A stretch of 64,000 bases of DNA from the NCBI RefSeq assembly GCF_018986915.1, contig NZ_CP076723.1, forward strand, positions 1,211,501 to 1,275,500. The letters run 5' to 3'. Positions 16,910-24,678 of the stretch are shown here, in pieces (position 1 is the stretch's first letter; each line of letters opens with the position of its first letter). Source of the stretch: Geomonas oryzisoli (lineage in GTDB: Bacteria; Desulfobacterota; Desulfuromonadia; Geobacterales; Geobacteraceae). The notes beneath the pieces are model-generated. The model was not told the origin of the DNA. It searched no databases and was given only the letters and a program-made list of their open reading frames with translations. The position numbers and the translations under genes were made by a program.

Positions 16910-19309
16910 TTACGCGTCCAGCATCTCCCGTACCGTCCGCAGCAGTTCCATCGGCTGGATCGGCTTCATGATCAGGTCGATTCCCTCCTCGGTCACCCCG
17001 CGCTTCTGGATGAAATCCGCCGTGTAGCCGCTGGCGTACAACACCTTCGCTCCGGGGTTGACGCCGGCGATCTCGTCGTAGGCTTCCTTGCCGTTTTTGC
17101 GCGGCATGATCAGGTCCATCAGGATCATGTCGATCTCGTCCCGGTGCGCGAGGTACTTCTCCACCGCGTCCTGGCCGTCCACCGCCTGGATCACGCGGTA
17201 GCCGAAGCGGGTCAAAACGGAGAGGATCAGGTTGCGCACCCCGTCATCGTCCTCCGCGAGCAGTATCGTCTCGCTGCCTCCCCGCGGCGGCACGGCCTCC
17301 TTACCGTCGTCGCGGTCCCGGACCAAATCGGAACGGTAGATGGGAAGGTAGATCCTGAAGGTGGTGCCGTGGCCTTGCTCGCTGTAGACGTTGATGAACC
17401 CGTTGTGCTGCTTGACGATGCCGTAGACGATTGCCATCCCCAGTCCCGTTCCCTTGCTCACCTCCTTGGTCGTGTAGAACGGCTCGAAGATCCTCTTGGA
17501 GGTCTCCGCATCCATGCCGCAACCGGTGTCAGCCACGGTCAGCACCGCGTACTGCCCCGGCTTGTGCTCTCCCGATTCCTGGTCCAGCGGGGATTCCACC
17601 TCCTGGCTACCCGTTTCGATGGCGAGCACGCCCCCCCTGGGCATGGCGTCCCTGGCGTTGGTCGCGAGGTTGATGAGGACCTGCTCCATCTGCCCCAGGT
17701 CGGCCATGATATAGAGCGTTCCCGCGCTCGGCGTCGTCTGCAGCTGGATGTCCTCGCCGATGATCCGCACCAGGAACTTCCGGACGCTTTCCACCACGTC
17801 GTTGAGATTCACCGGCGCCAGGGTGATCACCTGCTTGCGGCTGAAAGCGAGCAGTCCCCGGGTCAGTTGCGCCGCCCGCTCTGCCGCCGACAGGATCTGG
17901 TCGATTTCCTGTTTATGCCGCTCGTCGAGCCTTTCATCGAGTTTCAGGATGCTGCCGTAGCCGCTGATCACCTGCAGGACGTTGTTGAAGTCGTGGGCGA
18001 CTCCCCCGGCCAGCTGTCCCACGGCCTCCATTTTCTGTGCCTGGCGCAGTTGCGTCTCGAGCGCGATGCGCTCGGTGAGATCGACGAAGCTCACTACGGC
18101 GCCCTCGATGACGCCGTGGTTCATGATGGGATACGAAGAGTATTCAACCGGGAACGAGGTGCCGTCCTTGCGCCAGAACACCTCGTCGCGCACCGTGCAC
18201 CCTTTCCCTTCGCTGAAGGCCCGGAAGATGTTGCAGTGCGGCACCGGTGCGGGAATGCCGTTGGGGAGGGTGTGGTGGATGATGTCGTGCATGTTCTTGC
18301 CGAGCAGCTCGTCCTGGCTCTGGTACCCGGTCAGTTCCAGGCAGGTCCTGTTGGCGAAGATGCATCTCCCGGAGGTGTCTATGCCGTACATGGCGGCATG
18401 GGTGGAATCCATGATCAGTTCCAGCCTTCGCTGGTTCGCCACCGCCTCCTCCTGGGCCGCCTGGCGTTCCGCGACTTCCTCCTCCAAGAGGACGGCGTGC
18501 TCCCTGAGTTGTTCCTGGGCGATCTCGCGTTCGGTCACCTCGTTCACCAGTTCCGCGTTGGTCTCTTCCAGGCGTCGTGAGCTTTCCGAGAGTTTTCTCG
18601 CCCCGGCAAGGATCAGGATGACCCCCACGATGCCGATCAGCAGCAACGCGGCCGCGGTACTGGCGAGCTCGCGGCTGGAGCCCGCCGAGAAAACCGCCAG
18701 CGGCACCGTCACGCTGATGCCGCCGCGGATGTCCCCCTTTTTGTAGCCCTGGGCGGCGTGGCACTTAAGGCAGGTGGTCTCGACCTTGAAGGGGCGCATG
18801 AGCCGCACGAAGCGGCGCCCGTCGACGGTGACCACCTCGCTCACCTCCTGTACCCCTTTCTCAAACGCCTCCAGCGCCTTTCGCTCCCAGGGGTCGGGTC
18901 CGTTTTCACCCCTGATCGGATTGAGGCTGGTGATGTGTCCGGTGGCGATCTGTTTCTCGGTTTGTGCCAGTTCGAACACCTGGCGGGTCATGTAGGCGGG
19001 GTTGATGAGGGTGAGTTCCCTTCCCGAGGGGGTCTTCAGGTCCCGTTCCGGGATGTGGGCCAGGTAGGGGTTGGGCTGGGTCTTGGGGGTGACGGGGGCG
19101 TAGACGCCGCCGTGCTGGGAAGCCCACTCGCGGTACAGCAGGTCCTTTTCGAAGGCGATGCGGGCCTGCGCTTTGGCAAGCTCGTTCAGGTTGTTTCGGT
19201 GCTGCACGAAGAACCATACGAGCGATATGGCGATGAGCAGCACCCAGATGAAGCATATGGTAAGGGCGTACCGTCGGGTCGTGAAGAGTCGGGAGAACAT
19301 CTGTGTCAC
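16910..19309 (-). CDS. Hybrid histidine kinase with DUF3365 (c-type haem) sensor, PAS and receiver domains
   Basis: This 799-residue protein has membrane segments at about 12-35 and 215-237. Between them is a periplasmic DUF3365/Tll0287-like domain with a haem-c attachment motif, CLKCHAAQGYKKGDIRGG. A PAS domain follows (RLELIMDSTHAAMYGID onward), then HisKA with AHDFNNVLQVISGYG, an ATPase domain with GTGLGMAIVYGIVK, and a C-terminal receiver with LLAEDDDGVRN and phospho-acceptor LMDLIMPRKNG. It probably senses redox state or a haem ligand such as NO. No output regulator is adjacent. Confidence 0.92.
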   Translation of the reverse strand: MTQMFSRLFTTRRYALTICFIWVLLIAISLVWFFVQHRNNLNELAKAQARIAFEKDLLYREWASQHGGVYAPVTPKTQPNPYLAHIPERDLKTPSGRELTLINPAYMTRQVFELAQTEKQIATGHITSLNPIRGENGPDPWERKALEAFEKGVQEVSEVVTVDGRRFVRLMRPFKVETTCLKCHAAQGYKKGDIRGGISVTVPLAVFSAGSSRELASTAAALLLIGIVGVILILAGARKLSESSRRLEETNAELVNEVTEREIAQEQLREHAVLLEEEVAERQAAQEEAVANQRRLELIMDSTHAAMYGIDTSGRCIFANRTCLELTGYQSQDELLGKNMHDIIHHTLPNGIPAPVPHCNIFRAFSEGKGCTVRDEVFWRKDGTSFPVEYSSYPIMNHGVIEGAVVSFVDLTERIALETQLRQAQKMEAVGQLAGGVAHDFNNVLQVISGYGSILKLDERLDERHKQEIDQILSAAERAAQLTRGLLAFSRKQVITLAPVNLNDVVESVRKFLVRIIGEDIQLQTTPSAGTLYIMADLGQMEQVLINLATNARDAMPRGGVLAIETGSQEVESPLDQESGEHKPGQYAVLTVADTGCGMDAETSKRIFEPFYTTKEVSKGTGLGMAIVYGIVKQHNGFINVYSEQGHGTTFRIYLPIYRSDLVRDRDDGKEAVPPRGGSETILLAEDDDGVRNLILSVLTRFGYRVIQAVDGQDAVEKYLAHRDEIDMILMDLIMPRKNGKEAYDEIAGVNPGAKVLYASGYTADFIQKRGVTEEGIDLIMKPIQPMELLRTVREMLDA

Positions 19310-19386
19310 CGCCTGGGCTGAGTCGGTCCTGGTGTTCGAAGCATCATCACTGTTTGAGATCTATTCGGCAGACAGCTCAGGTAGGT

Positions 19387-20652
19387 TTAGTGGGAATTGG
19401 TGCAGTCTTTGTGTGAGAGGGCGACCTCGCGAAAGAGCCGCTGCTGTTCGTCGGCACAATCGGGGCATATGCCGTGACTGAACATGGCGTCGGAGTGTTC
19501 GCTCAAGTACTTTTCCAGTTGTTCCCATGACTGCTGCTCGGTGCGGATCTTCTTGCAGTAGGAACAGATCGAGATGATCCCTTCCAGTCGTTTGATCCTT
19601 GCCAGCGCCGCGTTGAGTTCCTCGTTTTGCTGCCTCATCTCGTCGCCGTAGCGTTGCGCCTCCGCGTGGAGCAGGGCGCTCGCCTTGCTCTTGTACAGAA
19701 AACGTGCGGAAGCCGCCGTCATGGCGGAGAACAGCAGCAACAGCACCACCCCGACCAGCGCCTCCTTGCGCCAGGAGGTCATGTAATCGACCGGCGAGAT
19801 GGTGGCGAAGATGTAATAAGGGTACTTGGCCGCCTTGCGGAAGGTGACCATCCGTTCCTTGTTGTCGCGTGCGAAGACGGTCTTGTAGCTGGCGGTCACC
19901 GGGTTGGCCTGGATCATGGCGCGTGTCTTCTGCGACACCACGTCGGAGCCGATCCTGCTTGCCGGCTCCTTTCCTTTCGGGTGCAGGGCGACCAGCTTGA
20001 AATCCGCGTCCCGAACGCCGACCGCGCCGTACTTGCCGATGTCGAGGTGAGAAAGGAGCTTGTCGAAGTAGGCGACGTCGATGGTCCCGATCACCACCCC
20101 CGCGAAGGAACCGTCGGCGTTGTCGTAGCGTCTGGCGGCGATAACCTTCCACTGCCCGGTGACCTTCCCCTTCAGCAACGGGGACACCACCAACTGCCGG
20201 TCGGCGTTGTCGCGCAGTCTGCTGAAATAGGGGCGATCGCTGATGTTCACCGCTTCGGTCGTGCTGTCGCTGCCGCAGAGCACGTTGCCGGCCCGGTCGG
20301 TGATGGCGATCTTGTCCGCTTCCGGCAGTATCTGGACCTGCTGTTTGGCGTATGCGCTCAGCGAGCCCCTGTCGATACCGTGCGCAGCCAGTTGTCTTTC
20401 CGCCTCTTCCCCTACCGAGAAGAGTACGATGTTCAGCTTGTCCAGGATGTCGGAGAAGTTTCCTTCCAGGGATTTGGCGAGGTTCTGCGTGGAGACTTCA
20501 GCCAGCTTGTCATAGTGCTTGCGGCTGTTGTAGAGGGAATTGCCGACCATGAGGTAGGCGAACAGGTTGACCAGTATGACTCCTACGACGAGGCTGGTGC
20601 AGAAACTGTCTTTGCATCGTAGACGACCATGGGCTGGTAGTGTGTTGTTCAT
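19387..20652 (-). CDS. Cache-domain membrane protein with C-terminal zinc-finger-like segment, no output domain
   Basis: The 421-residue protein has a membrane helix at about 22-42, a periplasmic double-Cache sensor (about 45-295) with SDRPYFSRLRD and a second helix near 300-322. It then has a short coiled region and the C-terminal segment IISICSYCKKIRTEQQSW with HGICPDC. That segment is common after PAS, receiver and Cache domains in Geobacter-like genomes and may bind zinc. No GGDEF, kinase or methyl-accepting domain follows, so it may signal through a partner. It lies 77 bp downstream of nothing co-directional but is transcribed toward the hybrid kinase gene. Confidence 0.8.
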   Translation of the reverse strand: MNNTLPAHGRLRCKDSFCTSLVVGVILVNLFAYLMVGNSLYNSRKHYDKLAEVSTQNLAKSLEGNFSDILDKLNIVLFSVGEEAERQLAAHGIDRGSLSAYAKQQVQILPEADKIAITDRAGNVLCGSDSTTEAVNISDRPYFSRLRDNADRQLVVSPLLKGKVTGQWKVIAARRYDNADGSFAGVVIGTIDVAYFDKLLSHLDIGKYGAVGVRDADFKLVALHPKGKEPASRIGSDVVSQKTRAMIQANPVTASYKTVFARDNKERMVTFRKAAKYPYYIFATISPVDYMTSWRKEALVGVVLLLLFSAMTAASARFLYKSKASALLHAEAQRYGDEMRQQNEELNAALARIKRLEGIISICSYCKKIRTEQQSWEQLEKYLSEHSDAMFSHGICPDCADEQQRLFREVALSHKDCTNSH

Positions 20653-20765
20653 TCCCGGCTTGCCTCAGAGAGTGATGTTAATCCGTGCGAAGGAGATTAG
20701 CCTCAGATTATACAGTACTTTCTGTCGCTGTCACTGCGATGTGCCATAGAACAATTCGCAGCGAA

Positions 20766-22139
20766 CTAGTTCAGAGGGAGGATCAACTCCACCTCCAGAC
20801 CGCCTCCGTCGGCGTTGCGGGCGGAGATGCCGCCGCCGTGCATGACCACGGTTTCGCTGGCGATGGCAAGTCCGATGCCGCTGCCGCCGCTTTCCCGGTC
20901 CCGCGCCTCACCCACCCGGTAGAAGGGACGAAAGATCGCTTCCAACTGCGCGTCGGGGACGCCGGGGCCGTGATCGCGCACCCTGATGACGGCGCGCTCC
21001 GGCCCGGAGGGCTCGAGCCTCACCTCGACGCTGCTCTCCTCCTCGGTGTAACGCACCGCATTTCGTACCACGTTCTCCAGCGCCCGCCTCAGCATCTCCC
21101 GGTTGCCGTGCAGCATCACCGCCTGCATGCAGGCCGACTGGACGCTGCGCCGGGACGCGTTCGCCTCGAAATCGGCATCGCGCACCACCTCCTGCACCAG
21201 TTCCGCAAGGTCCACCCTCCCGAAAGACGTCGTGCCGCTCCCCCCCTCGATCTGGCTCAGGGTCAACAGTTCCCCGATCAGCAGGTTGAGCCGGTCCGCC
21301 TCCTGTTCGATGCGGTCGAGCGAGGCGACCGCCGGCGCGCTCTTGCGGGCCAGCCCCAGCGCGACGCCGAGCCTCGCCAGCGGTGAGCGAAGCTCGTGCG
21401 AGACGTCGCGCAAAAGCTGCCGGTGCGAGTTCACCAGCTTTTCGATGCGTTCGGCCATCCGGTTGAAGTCGCGCCCCAGGTCGGCCAGTTCGTCCCCGGC
21501 CGCGGCGTTGCCCAACTCGACCCGGGCGCCCAGGTCGCCGCCGGCGAAACTCTGCGTCGCTGCGCGCAGCCTGCGGATCGGGGTGGTGAGTCCCCAGGCG
21601 AGTCCGTAGCATGCGCAGCCGCTGACCAGCAGCGTTATCAGCATGTTGAGCCAGAAGTCGGGGGGCAGAGGGAACCCTCCCAGCGGCCCCGGCGGGACGT
21701 GGGTCACCTTCTCTGCGGCGGCGAGGAAGGTGGTGCCGGAAGGGGAGGCCACCCGCACCACGACGATGTCGTCCCGGCGCGGGGCGACGTCTCCGCCATC
21801 ACTTTTGGCCGTTTCCCTGACCGCGTCGACCAGACGAGGCGAAGGGCCCGGCGAGATCGGGGTGCCGTCGGCGGCGAAGAGGTAGGCCCTCATTCCGTCG
21901 CCGTCGAAACCCTCGGCACCTTCGATCGCAACCCCCCTGTCGCGCAGCGCGGCGGCGTTGCGGCCGTACATGGTGAGAGCCTGGCTCGCGAAGCGCCGGC
22001 GCTCCTCGTCGAAGTGGTGTATGCGCCGCGCCTGCATCGGCGAAAGCCTCAGGTTGAAGGCGAGGATGAAGCAGATGCCGCCGGAGAGGACGGTGATGAG
22101 CCAGAACCAGAAAAAGAGTTTCATGAACATGCTGCGCAT
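20766..22139 (-). CDS. Sensor histidine kinase, CpxA-like
   Basis: The 457-residue kinase has membrane helices at about 6-28 and 165-187 flanking a periplasmic domain. HAMP (about 188-240), HisKA with LLRDVSHELRSPLARLG and an ATPase domain with VRNAVRYT, RDHGPGVP and GSGIGLAIA follow. Architecture and partner suggest an envelope-stress system like CpxA. It lies 18 bp downstream of its response regulator in the same leftward operon. Confidence 0.92.
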   Translation of the reverse strand: MRSMFMKLFFWFWLITVLSGGICFILAFNLRLSPMQARRIHHFDEERRRFASQALTMYGRNAAALRDRGVAIEGAEGFDGDGMRAYLFAADGTPISPGPSPRLVDAVRETAKSDGGDVAPRRDDIVVVRVASPSGTTFLAAAEKVTHVPPGPLGGFPLPPDFWLNMLITLLVSGCACYGLAWGLTTPIRRLRAATQSFAGGDLGARVELGNAAAGDELADLGRDFNRMAERIEKLVNSHRQLLRDVSHELRSPLARLGVALGLARKSAPAVASLDRIEQEADRLNLLIGELLTLSQIEGGSGTTSFGRVDLAELVQEVVRDADFEANASRRSVQSACMQAVMLHGNREMLRRALENVVRNAVRYTEEESSVEVRLEPSGPERAVIRVRDHGPGVPDAQLEAIFRPFYRVGEARDRESGGSGIGLAIASETVVMHGGGISARNADGGGLEVELILPLN

Positions 22140-22157
22140 GCCGGATCTCCTCGACCA

Positions 22158-22865
22158 TCAATGGGGTTGGGCTGAGTGGCTGTACAGGTAGCCGATGCCG
22201 CGCACCGATTTTATCCGTTCCATGCCGCCCGGCAGCGGGCCGAGTTTTTTCCGGATGCTGCTCACGTGGACGTCGATGCTGCGGTCGAAAGCGTTGAAGG
22301 GACGCCCGAGCGCCTGCCTGGTCAGTTCCTCCCGGCTCAGCACCCTCCCTGCCGAACGGGCCAGCGCTTCCAGCACCGAGAACTCCAGCGAAGTCAGTTC
22401 CACCGGCTCCCCCGACGCGCGCACCGTCCGCGTGCCGAAATCCAGTTCCACGTCCCCGACGCAAAGCCGGGCCGGTGCGGCGTCGCCCCCTTGCGGCTCC
22501 TGCTGCATGCGGCGCTGGACGGCGCGCAGCCGGGCCACCAGCTCGCGCGGGTTGAACGGCTTGGGGAGGTAGTCGTCCGCCCCCATCTCGAGGCCGACGA
22601 TGCGGTCTACCTCTTCCCCGCGCGCCGTAAGCATGACCACCGCCACGTTCGAGCTGCGCCGGATCCGGGAGAGGACCTCGAAACCGTTCAGTCCGGGCAG
22701 CATCACGTCCAGCACCACGAAACTGTAATCCTCCGTCATCGCCCGCTCGGCTCCCCGCGCGCCGTCCTGAACCGTATCCACCAGGAATCCCTCTGAGACA
22801 AGGTACTCGCTGAGCAGTTCACAAAGGCCTATGTCGTCGTCGATGATCAGTATCTTTTTCTGCAT
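22158..22865 (-). CDS. OmpR/CpxR-family response regulator
   Basis: The 235-residue protein has a receiver domain (IIDDDIGLCELL, phospho-acceptor in VVLDVMLPGLNGFEV, then PKPFNPRELVARL) and a winged-helix DNA-binding domain (ELTSLEFSVLEALARSAGR, VDVHVSSIRKKL-like region). It is the first gene of the leftward pair with the CpxA-like kinase. Its promoter region is shared with the divergent efflux operon and has two CpxR-type boxes, so it probably regulates both directions. Confidence 0.93.
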   Translation of the reverse strand: MQKKILIIDDDIGLCELLSEYLVSEGFLVDTVQDGARGAERAMTEDYSFVVLDVMLPGLNGFEVLSRIRRSSNVAVVMLTARGEEVDRIVGLEMGADDYLPKPFNPRELVARLRAVQRRMQQEPQGGDAAPARLCVGDVELDFGTRTVRASGEPVELTSLEFSVLEALARSAGRVLSREELTRQALGRPFNAFDRSIDVHVSSIRKKLGPLPGGMERIKSVRGIGYLYSHSAQPH

Positions 22866-22931
22866 ATTGCGGGACCCTTCCTCACCAGGTGATGTCGCGG
22901 GCAGTATAGCTCCAAGCCCCGCGTAACTGCT

Positions 22932-22946
22932 GTTAAGAATTGTAAA
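22932..22946 (+). promoter_or_regulatory. CpxR-like box 1 (GTTAA-N5-GTAAA)
   Basis: GTTAAGAATTGTAAA matches the direct-repeat CpxR consensus GTAAA-N5-GTAAA with one substitution. It is nearer the response-regulator gene, 67 bp from its start. Confidence 0.6.
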
Positions 22947-22983
22947 GCGGCGAGCGACGAATCTTCACGAATATAGACAGCTC

Positions 22984-22998
22984 TTAACCCACCTTTAC
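22984..22998 (-). promoter_or_regulatory. CpxR-like box 2 (GTAAA-N5-GTTAA, opposite strand)
   Basis: On the minus strand this reads GTAAAGGTGGGTTAA, with the same spacing and inverted relative to box 1. A TAGAAT at 23011 could be the -10 for the rightward efflux operon. Confidence 0.6.
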
Positions 22999-23127
22999 CC
23001 GGGCATGTCCTAGAATCGCCTCAGAAACGACGGCGCTCCTCGACGCTTGCCGCGCCGCCCACAATACGCCTTATGTCTCCCTTTGCAAAGCGTGCAGAAG
23101 AAGGGGAGCCAACAGAAAGGACCAGAT

Positions 23128-23472
23128 ATGACACCCCACAGTGCAACAGGATCAGGCTGCGAGGTTAAAAGCGCATGCCTCACCATCCTCGGTATGCAGC
23201 TCAGCGAGATCGAGCTGGAGCCGGAAACCCGGAGGAAGCTGTCGAGAAAGCGGGGTATCGTCGTGACGCAGGTCGTTTCCGGCTCGGAGTCCCAGCGCGG
23301 CGGCATCCGCAGCGGCGACGTGATTGCCGAGATCAACAACCGCGAAGTCGCCTCGCTCTCCGAGCTAAGATCGCTGCTGTCCCGGCAGGATCCGCTCGAC
23401 CCCCTGCTCATCTTCGTGTTCAGCGACAACATCTGGCGCTTCATAAACCTCTCGTTCATCAGCGGCAGGTAA
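23128..23472 (+). CDS. Small PDZ-domain protein
   Basis: The protein has 114 residues from ATG 23128, after AGAAAGGA; the longer frame from 23047 lacks a ribosome-binding site. A single PDZ fold covers about 40-110, with KRGIVVTQVVSGSESQRGGI and GDVIAEINNREV. No signal peptide is evident. It opens the operon with macA 16 bp downstream, so it may act as an adaptor or regulator of the efflux pump. No role of this kind is established that I know. Confidence 0.8.
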   Translation: MTPHSATGSGCEVKSACLTILGMQLSEIELEPETRRKLSRKRGIVVTQVVSGSESQRGGIRSGDVIAEINNREVASLSELRSLLSRQDPLDPLLIFVFSDNIWRFINLSFISGR

Positions 23473-23488
23473 GGCCACAGGAAAACAA

Positions 23489-24676
23489 ATGACCCGCAAA
23501 CGCAAAATCATCTTCGCGGCGCTCGCCCTCCTCGCCCTTCTCGGCTCAGGCGTGGCGGCGCAACGCACCATCCTGAACAAACCAAAAGGGAGCTTCATCA
23601 CCGCCGACGCCGCGCGAATGGATCTGGAAGAGAGCGTCCTCGCGACCGGAACGCTGAAGGCCTTCCAGACGGTCACCGTAGGAGCGCAGGTTTCCGGGCA
23701 ATTGAAGGTCCTCCATGTGGCGCTGGGGGACAAGGTGAAAAAGGGGCAGCTCCTGGCGGAGATCGATCCGGTGCTCCAGGAAAACAACCTGAAGGACGCC
23801 GAGGCCCAGGTGGAGTACCTGCGGGCCCAGAAGCAGTCCAAGGAGGCGCTCCTTAGGCAGTACACGCTGGCCCTGCAGCGCCAGAAGGAGATGAGGGCGC
23901 AGGACGCGTCCCCGGTCGCCGACCTGGAGAGCGCCCAGGCCCAGGTGGAGAGCACGCGGCATGACGTCACCGCGTTCAACGCGCAGATCAAGAAGGCGCT
24001 CATCGCAGTCGACACCGCGCGGGCCAACCTGGGGTACACCCGGATCAGCGCGCCCATGGACGGCGTCGTCATCTCCATTGACACCGAGCAGGGGCAGACC
24101 GTGGTGTCGACCCAGTCGGCGACCACCATCCTCACCCTTGCCGACCTCGATACCATGACGGTGAAGGCGAAGATATCGGAAGCCGACGTGGTCCGGGTAA
24201 AGCCGGGGTTGCCGACCTACTTCACCCTGCTCGGCGACGCCGACACGCGTTACTGCGGCAGACTGCGCGCCATCGAGCCGGGGCCGGCAGCGAGCAGCAG
24301 CTCGGGTTCCAGCTCCAGCAGCAGCTCGAGCTCGGCGGTCTATTACTACGGCCTGTTCGAGGTCCCCAATCCCGGCGCAAAGCTCAAGGTATCGATGACG
24401 GCGCAGGTGGCCGTCGTCCTGAACCAGGCGCGACAGGCGCTCTGCATTCCCGTCGCGGCACTGGGAGAGAAACTCAAAGATGGCCGCTGCACGGTGCAGG
24501 TGCTGTCGGGCGACAAGGCCCTGCGGCGGGTCATCCGGACCGGCATCTCCAACAACGTGCAGGTGCAGGTCCTCGAGGGGCTGCGTGACGGGGAGAAGGT
24601 AGTGCTGGGTGATGCATCCTCGCTCCCCGCGGCGAGCTCCGGGACCATGCCGCCCCCGCCGGGGGGAAGGCACTGA
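23489..24676 (+). CDS. macA: MacA-like periplasmic adaptor subunit (HlyD family)
   Basis: The 395-residue membrane-fusion protein joins an inner-membrane ABC pump to an outer-membrane channel. It has an N-terminal membrane anchor (about 7-24), a lipoyl half-motif VGAQVSGQLKVLHVALGD, a long helical hairpin (about 90-170), the returning lipoyl half GYTRISAPMDGVVISI and a beta-barrel region. A serine-rich insert (SSSSGSSSSSSSSS-type, about 270-285) stands where MacA proteins have a variable loop. macB starts 2 bp after its stop. Confidence 0.9.
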   Translation: MTRKRKIIFAALALLALLGSGVAAQRTILNKPKGSFITADAARMDLEESVLATGTLKAFQTVTVGAQVSGQLKVLHVALGDKVKKGQLLAEIDPVLQENNLKDAEAQVEYLRAQKQSKEALLRQYTLALQRQKEMRAQDASPVADLESAQAQVESTRHDVTAFNAQIKKALIAVDTARANLGYTRISAPMDGVVISIDTEQGQTVVSTQSATTILTLADLDTMTVKAKISEADVVRVKPGLPTYFTLLGDADTRYCGRLRAIEPGPAASSSSGSSSSSSSSSAVYYYGLFEVPNPGAKLKVSMTAQVAVVLNQARQALCIPVAALGEKLKDGRCTVQVLSGDKALRRVIRTGISNNVQVQVLEGLRDGEKVVLGDASSLPAASSGTMPPPPGGRH

Positions 24677-24678
24677 CC

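Noticed and set aside
16124-18580. 818-codon plus-strand open frame across the amidohydrolase end and the hybrid kinase
   Set aside because: It is the shadow of two real genes on other frames, produced by high GC; it has no domain and no start signal.
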